DNA of 64,000 bases from Acidobacteriota bacterium. Lineage in GTDB: Bacteria; Acidobacteriota; Vicinamibacteria; Vicinamibacterales; UBA2999. The notes below the pieces were generated by a model. The model searched no databases. It was not told the origin of the DNA and saw nothing but the letters and a program-made list of their open reading frames with translations. The stretch lies in contig CANKJK010000013.1 in assembly GCA_947482665.1 (NCBI GenBank), positions 30,554 through 94,553 of the forward strand. Direction: 5' to 3'. The position numbers and the translations under genes were made by a program. Of this stretch, positions 60,205 to 64,000 are shown piece by piece; the stretch's first letter is position 1, and each line of letters begins with the position of its first letter.

Positions 60205-61098
60205 TCAGGCCACCAGGGTCAGGTTGCGGAGCACGGCGAGAATCCGCTCGCGGGAGGCCGCGCGCGGCGGAACCATCGGCAGGCGGTAGTACTCGCCCAG
60301 CAGGCCCATCGCCGCCATCGCCGCCTTCGCCGGCCCCGGGTTGGCCTCGATGAAGTTGATGTTCATCAACGGCAGCAGCCGGGTGTGCAGCCGGCGCGCG
60401 GCGGCCCAGTCGCCCTGCTCGGCGGCCTCGACCATCCGCGCCATGTCGGCGGGCACTTCGTTGGAGGCCACCGAGATGATGCCGTGGCCACCAACGGACA
60501 GGAGCGGCAGCGTGAGCGCGTCATCTCCGGACAGCACGATGAAGCCGTCGGGCACATGGGCGCAGATCTCGACCATCTGCGGCATGTTGCCGGACGCCTC
60601 CTTCACCGCGACGATCGTCGGGCAGGCGGCGGCGATCTTCACCAGCGTCGCGACGTCCACATTCACGCCCGTCCGCCCCGGCACGTTGTAGAGCACGACG
60701 GGGAGCGCGGTGGCCCCGGAGACGGCCTTGAAATGCTCCAGCATTCCTTCGGGTGTCGGCTTGTTGTAGTAGGGCGTCACAGAGAGGATGCCCTGCGCGC
60801 CGGCCTTCTCCATGCGGTGCGCGAGCTCGACCACCTCACGGGTGTTGTAGCCACCCGCCCCGGCCAGCACCGGCACGCGGCCCGCCACGGCCTCCACGAC
60901 GAGTTCCACGATGCGGACCTTCTCGTCCGCCGAGAGCGTCGGGGCCTCGCCCGTGGTGCCGCAGGGTGAGACAAAGTGCACACCGGCATCGACCTGCCGC
61001 TTCGCGAGCGCCGTGATGGCGGCTTCATCGAGCGATCCGTCCTGCCTGAACGGCGTGACCAACGCCGTCCCCACTCCTGTCCACTGCCTGCGCGCCAT
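60205..61098 (-). CDS. dapA: 4-hydroxy-tetrahydrodipicolinate synthase
   Basis: The enzyme condenses pyruvate with aspartate semialdehyde at the start of the diaminopimelate branch. The 297-residue length is normal. Visible are the substrate loop PCGTTGEAPTLS (Thr48-Thr49), Tyr111 in TPYYNKPT, Tyr137 in LYNVPGRTG and the Schiff-base Lys166 in VAVKEASG. It starts with ATG and is separated from dapB upstream by a 327-base region that holds two repeats. Confidence 0.97.
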   Translation of the reverse strand: MARRQWTGVGTALVTPFRQDGSLDEAAITALAKRQVDAGVHFVSPCGTTGEAPTLSADEKVRIVELVVEAVAGRVPVLAGAGGYNTREVVELAHRMEKAGAQGILSVTPYYNKPTPEGMLEHFKAVSGATALPVVLYNVPGRTGVNVDVATLVKIAAACPTIVAVKEASGNMPQMVEICAHVPDGFIVLSGDDALTLPLLSVGGHGIISVASNEVPADMARMVEAAEQGDWAAARRLHTRLLPLMNINFIEANPGPAKAAMAAMGLLGEYYRLPMVPPRAASRERILAVLRNLTLVA

Positions 61099-61133
61099 AC
61101 GTGTCCCTCGTCATGCGCTCAGACGGCCTGGAT

Positions 61134-61220
61134 GCGGGTGGCGCCGAACGGGGTGCCCCATGCAGCGCGGAGCCCGGTGAGGGCGAGCACGGCGTGGGGC
61201 TGTTCGGCGACAGGACCCGC
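61134..61220. repeat. 87-bp palindromic repeat, copy 1
   Basis: The unit opens GCGGGTGGCGCCGAACGGGG and closes GTTCGGCGACAGGACCCGC. The ends are inverted repeats of each other (GCGGGT/ACCCGC, CGCCGAAC/GTTCGGCG, GCCCCA/TGGGGC), so the whole unit can fold as a hairpin. It lies in the 327-base gap between dapB and dapA (61099-61425), which holds no gene. The second copy is 88 bases away in the same orientation. Confidence 0.75.
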
Positions 61221-61308
61221 TTCGGGGCGCTGCGCGCTATCCTCTGAGCTTACTCCGCACGCGGGTCAGACGATCCGCGCGTGGTGTTGCGGCCCCTGCT
61301 GCCCCTTG

Positions 61309-61395
61309 GCGGGTGGCGCCGAACGGGGTGCCCCACGACGCGCGCAGCCCGGTAAGGGCGAGCACGACGTGGGGCTGTTCGGCGACAGGACCCGC
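61309..61395. repeat. 87-bp palindromic repeat, copy 2
   Basis: This copy has the same length as copy 1 and differs at 6 of 87 positions by direct comparison. It has the same terminal inverted repeats. Four of the six changes lie in a short stretch next to the central loop, while the paired arms are unchanged, which suggests the fold is kept. The copy ends about 30 bases before the dapB stop. Confidence 0.75.
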
Positions 61396-61425
61396 GTGAA
61401 GGCCACCCGCAACATCACAGAGTCG

Positions 61426-62097
61426 CTACTCGCCGCGCAGGACGTCCATCATCGAAAACCAGCCGGCGCGCCCGTGCACCCAGCGTGCGGCCAGGAGCGC
61501 CCCGCGCGCGAAGCCGCCGCGGTCGCGGGCCGTGTGCGTGAGCTCGATCGTGTCGGACTGGCTGTCGAAGCCGATGGTGTGCGTGCCGGGAATCTTGCCG
61601 GCCCGCGTCGATGACATATCGATGGGCCGGCTGTATCCCGCGCGGACCATGGCATCCCGCAGCAGCAGCGCCGTCCCCGAGGGCGCGTCACGCTTCGCGC
61701 TGTGGTGCGCCTCGTGAATCCAGCTCTCATAGTCGGCCTGCACGGCCATCCGGCGCGCGGCCTCTTCGGCGACGAGCTGGAACACATTGACGCCGATGGA
61801 GAAGTTCGCGGACGCCACGACGCCAATGCCGGCCGCCGCGGCTGTCGCCCGGATGTCCGCCTCATGCGCGGCCCAGCCGGTGGTCCCGATGACCACGTTG
61901 ACCTTCCCTTCGGCCAGACGCGCGAAGTTCCCCGGCAGCGCCTCCGCGATGGAAAAGTCGATGGCCACGTCGGCCTGGGGCCAGGGCCCGCCGACGGTAT
62001 CGACATCGAGCCGGCCCACCACGTCGATTCCGGCCGCCTGGGCCAGTTCGTCGACCAGGCGTCCCATCTTCCCGTAGCCGATGATCAGCAGCCTCAC
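61426..62097 (-). CDS. dapB: 4-hydroxy-tetrahydrodipicolinate reductase
   Basis: The enzyme reduces the DapA product with NAD(P)H. The 223-residue protein is of the short class. The nucleotide motif is IGYGKMGRLV at the N-terminus, followed by VVIGTTGW, the hinge VASANFSIGVNVF and the catalytic HH..K of EAHHSAKRDAPSGTA (His131-His132, Lys135). The GTG start overlaps the lysC stop as GTGA, so the two are coupled. Confidence 0.96.
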   Translation of the reverse strand: MRLLIIGYGKMGRLVDELAQAAGIDVVGRLDVDTVGGPWPQADVAIDFSIAEALPGNFARLAEGKVNVVIGTTGWAAHEADIRATAAAAGIGVVASANFSIGVNVFQLVAEEAARRMAVQADYESWIHEAHHSAKRDAPSGTALLLRDAMVRAGYSRPIDMSSTRAGKIPGTHTIGFDSQSDTIELTHTARDRGGFARGALLAARWVHGRAGWFSMMDVLRGE

Positions 62098-63467
62098 GAC
62101 TCAGCCCCCTCGAAGAATTCGCGGTGCAACCGCTGCATCGCGCCCGCGACATCCACATCGGCCAGCACGACCGTGACATTCCTGCGCGACGCCGCTTGCG
62201 ACACCATCCGCAGGGGCACGCCGTCCAGTGCCCGCAGCAGACGCGCGGCCACTGCCGGCTGCGCCATCAGACCGTCGCCCACGGCACACACCAGCGCCAT
62301 CTCCGGCTCAATCGAGACTTCCGCAAACGCCTCGAGCGCCTGACGGATCCCTTCAAGGTGGCGCCGGTCCTCCACTGTGACCGAGACGCTCACCTCGGAG
62401 GTCGTGACCACGTCCACGGCCGTCCGGAAGCGCTCGAAGACCTCGAACAGCCGGCGCAGGAAGCCGTACGCCATCAACATGCGCGTGGACGTGATGTTGA
62501 CGATGGAGAGGTGTCGTTTGCAGGCCAGCGCAGCAAAGGGGCCCGAGCCCGAACCGGACTCCGCTGAAATCAGGGTTCCGGTGCCCTCGGGCCGCCGGGC
62601 GTTCACGATGCGGACGGGGATGCCGCGCTCGACGGCAGGCAGAATCGTGGCCGGGTGTAGCACCTTCGCACCGAAATAGGCGAGCTCGGAGGCTTCCGCA
62701 TACGAGAGACGGGGCACCAGACGCGGTCCGTCCACCACGCGCGGGTCCGCCGTCAGCATGCCGTCCACGTCCGTCCAGATCTGGATTTCATCCGCGTCGA
62801 TACCGGCCCCGACGAGCGCACCTGAATAGTCGGAACCGCCCCGGCCCAGCGTCGTCGTGAGCCCGTCCGCGGTCGCGCCAACGAAGCCGCCAACGACCGG
62901 AACCAGGCCGCGATCAACTGCGCCACGGACCACCTCGCGCAGCGCCGCGTAGGTCGCTTCCGCCAGCGGCAGCGCCTGCCCGTGGTCCTCATTGGTCACA
63001 ACCACCCGCCGCGCATCCACCCACTCGGCCGCAATGCCGGCTTCGTCAAGCGCCGCGGCGACCAGCCGCGAACTGAGCAGTTCCCCGGTGGCCACAATCG
63101 CATCCATCGTCCGCGGTGTGACCTCGCGGAGCAGCGCCAGCCCTCGAACCACGGATTCCAGCTGGTCCAGCTGACGCGTGATGAACGCCGTCGTGGCGGC
63201 AGCCCGCGTGCCGGTGAGCAGCGCCGCCACGGCCTCTGCCTGCCGCGCCCGGATGCGCGTGAGGCCTGCGAGAGCGGGCTCGAGACGCGCGGCGGAGGCA
63301 TCCGCGGCCAGCGCCAGCAGCGCATCGGTCACGCCACTCATGGCGGACACGACCACAGCGGGGCCATGACCCGAGATATCGCGGCCATGCCGCACGATGG
63401 CGATGAGTCGGTGGATGGCGTCGGCGTCCGCAACCGACGTGCCGCCGTATTTCTGCACGAGAAGCAT
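62094..63467 (-). CDS. lysC: Aspartate kinase, single-function
   Basis: The enzyme phosphorylates aspartate as the first step to lysine, threonine and methionine. The 457-residue protein starts LVQKYGGTSVAD and has VVVSAMSGVTDALL, GRGGSDYSGALVGAGIDADE and WTDVDGMLTADPRVV. Two ACT domains follow at the C-terminus (SIVNITSTRMLMAYGFL, MALVCAVGDGLMAQPAVA), so it is probably feedback-inhibited, as family members are. It is not fused to homoserine dehydrogenase. Confidence 0.96.
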   Translation of the reverse strand: MLLVQKYGGTSVADADAIHRLIAIVRHGRDISGHGPAVVVSAMSGVTDALLALAADASAARLEPALAGLTRIRARQAEAVAALLTGTRAAATTAFITRQLDQLESVVRGLALLREVTPRTMDAIVATGELLSSRLVAAALDEAGIAAEWVDARRVVVTNEDHGQALPLAEATYAALREVVRGAVDRGLVPVVGGFVGATADGLTTTLGRGGSDYSGALVGAGIDADEIQIWTDVDGMLTADPRVVDGPRLVPRLSYAEASELAYFGAKVLHPATILPAVERGIPVRIVNARRPEGTGTLISAESGSGSGPFAALACKRHLSIVNITSTRMLMAYGFLRRLFEVFERFRTAVDVVTTSEVSVSVTVEDRRHLEGIRQALEAFAEVSIEPEMALVCAVGDGLMAQPAVAARLLRALDGVPLRMVSQAASRRNVTVVLADVDVAGAMQRLHREFFEGAES

Positions 63468-63494
63468 GATGAGGTGAACAGTTATTATGGACGA
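63468..63494. promoter_or_regulatory. 27-base divergent start region of lysC and asd
   Basis: Only 27 bases separate the two start codons. On the plus strand TATTAT (63483-63488) ends six bases before the asd ATG, the same layout as at 54149. On the minus strand CATAAT (63489-63484) lies 16 bases before lysC. The -10 elements overlap, so the promoters would compete. No clear -35 is visible for either. Confidence 0.35.
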
Positions 63495-64000
63495 ATGCAG
63501 GTCGGACTGATCGGATGGCGGGGGATGGTCGGCTCCGTCCTCGTGCAGCGCATGCGCGAGGAACGGGACTTTGACCTCATCGATCCCCTCTTCTACTCAA
63601 CCTCCCAGGCCGGAGCCGATGGCCCGGCGGTTGGCAAGCGGGTCCCGCCTGTCCGTGATGCGCACGACATCGCCGCGCTCAGCGGCGCTGACGTCCTGAT
63701 CTCCTGCCAGGGCGGCGACTATACGTCCGCGGTCTACCCACAACTGCGCGAGGCCGGGTGGCAGGGCTACTGGATCGATGCCGCGTCCACGATGCGGATG
63801 CAGGATGGCGCGATCATCGTGCTCGACCCGGTCAATCGGGACGTCATCGACCGCGCCATCGCCAGCGGCGTGAAGAACTTCATCGGGGGCAACTGCACCG
63901 TCAGCCTGATGCTGATGGCGATGACCGGGCTCATCCGGGCCGGGCTCGTGGAGTGGGTGAGCGCCATGACCTACCAGGCGGCCTCCGGAGCCGGCGCGAA
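63495..64000 (+). CDS. asd: Aspartate-semialdehyde dehydrogenase, N-terminal part (runs off the right edge)
   Basis: The enzyme reduces aspartyl phosphate to the semialdehyde shared by lysine, threonine and methionine synthesis. About 168 residues are present, with VGLIGWRGMVGSVLVQRM at the start, CQGGDYTSAVYPQLREAGWQ, WIDAASTMRM and the catalytic Cys134 in GGNCTVSLMLM. It is strikingly like the E. coli class of Asd rather than the Gram-positive class. It is divergent from lysC. The C-terminal half lies outside the window. Confidence 0.96.
   Translation, partial: MQVGLIGWRGMVGSVLVQRMREERDFDLIDPLFYSTSQAGADGPAVGKRVPPVRDAHDIAALSGADVLISCQGGDYTSAVYPQLREAGWQGYWIDAASTMRMQDGAIIVLDPVNRDVIDRAIASGVKNFIGGNCTVSLMLMAMTGLIRAGLVEWVSAMTYQAASGAGA

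Noticed and set aside
61134..61395. CRISPR-like array
   Set aside because: Only two copies occur, the units are 87 bases, the gap is 88 bases, each unit is palindromic over its whole length, and no cas gene is present.
60976..61614. Open frame crossing the dapA start and both 87-bp repeats
   Set aside because: It overlaps two well-supported genes and translates the repeats into unrelated residues in each copy.
63468..63494. Lysine riboswitch upstream of lysC
   Set aside because: Only 27 bases separate lysC from asd, which is far too short for the aptamer.

Overview
The window is GC-rich bacterial chromosome, packed with genes on both strands. It shows no transposase, integrase, phage gene or CRISPR array. 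The gene content points to Acidobacteriota, most likely a Vicinamibacteria-type lineage (inference from gene content only): DUF5916 outer-membrane proteins, two-subunit isoquinoline-oxidoreductase-like enzymes, exported HpcH/HpaI aldolases next to SMP-30 propellers, DUF885 lipoproteins, Gly-rich MacAB-type loci and many secreted proteins of unknown role. Only one tRNA (Asn) and one SRP RNA are present.

Layout. 1-4869 (minus): a respiratory complex I operon nuoA-B-C-D-E-F-H, running off the left edge, with no nuoG between F and H. 4988-12752: a degenerate glycosyltransferase, a tandem SagB-type nitroreductase, an OafA-type O-acyltransferase, AlkD-like DNA repair, DinB-like and DUF523 proteins, a probable decayed gene and YajQ. 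12833-20593: a MacAB-like efflux operon (adaptor, ATPase, permease, a Gly-rich secreted protein, a Spy-like protein) divergent from an OmpR-type response regulator and histidine kinase; four of these proteins carry Gly/Pro-rich low-complexity segments, and the adaptor has a helical insert that resembles the Spy-like protein. 20754-33951: PEGA, beta-barrel, FmdB, PQQ-propeller, GT-C membrane protein with a methyltransferase, DUF885 lipoprotein, an LPMO-like copper protein, a c-type cytochrome and several unknown secreted proteins.

34043-46846 (minus): a Tat-exported molybdenum hydroxylase pair, DUF5916, SemiSWEET, a HipA/YjjJ-type protein that has lost metal-binding residues, a 120-bp AT-rich island, and a five-gene cluster of exported proteins (cytochrome/propeller, two SMP-30 lactonase-like propellers, an HpcH-type aldolase and a double-VOC protein). 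46981-51668: an SDR, a Met/His-rich periplasmic protein with a 45-residue membrane microprotein beside it, a lipocalin, tRNA-Asn directly upstream of prfC, and a second exported aldolase.

51784-55594 is a light-response locus: a CarH-type B12 photoreceptor repressor, a class II-like photolyase, and a divergent epimerase-SRPBCC fusion, with phased direct repeats and apparently leaderless promoters between them. 55613-59084: a DUF4203 membrane protein, then ffs-dnaX-ybaB-recR. 59158-64000: lysine/diaminopimelate genes (M20 peptidase, dapA, dapB, lysC and divergent asd), with two copies of an 87-bp palindromic repeat between dapB and dapA.
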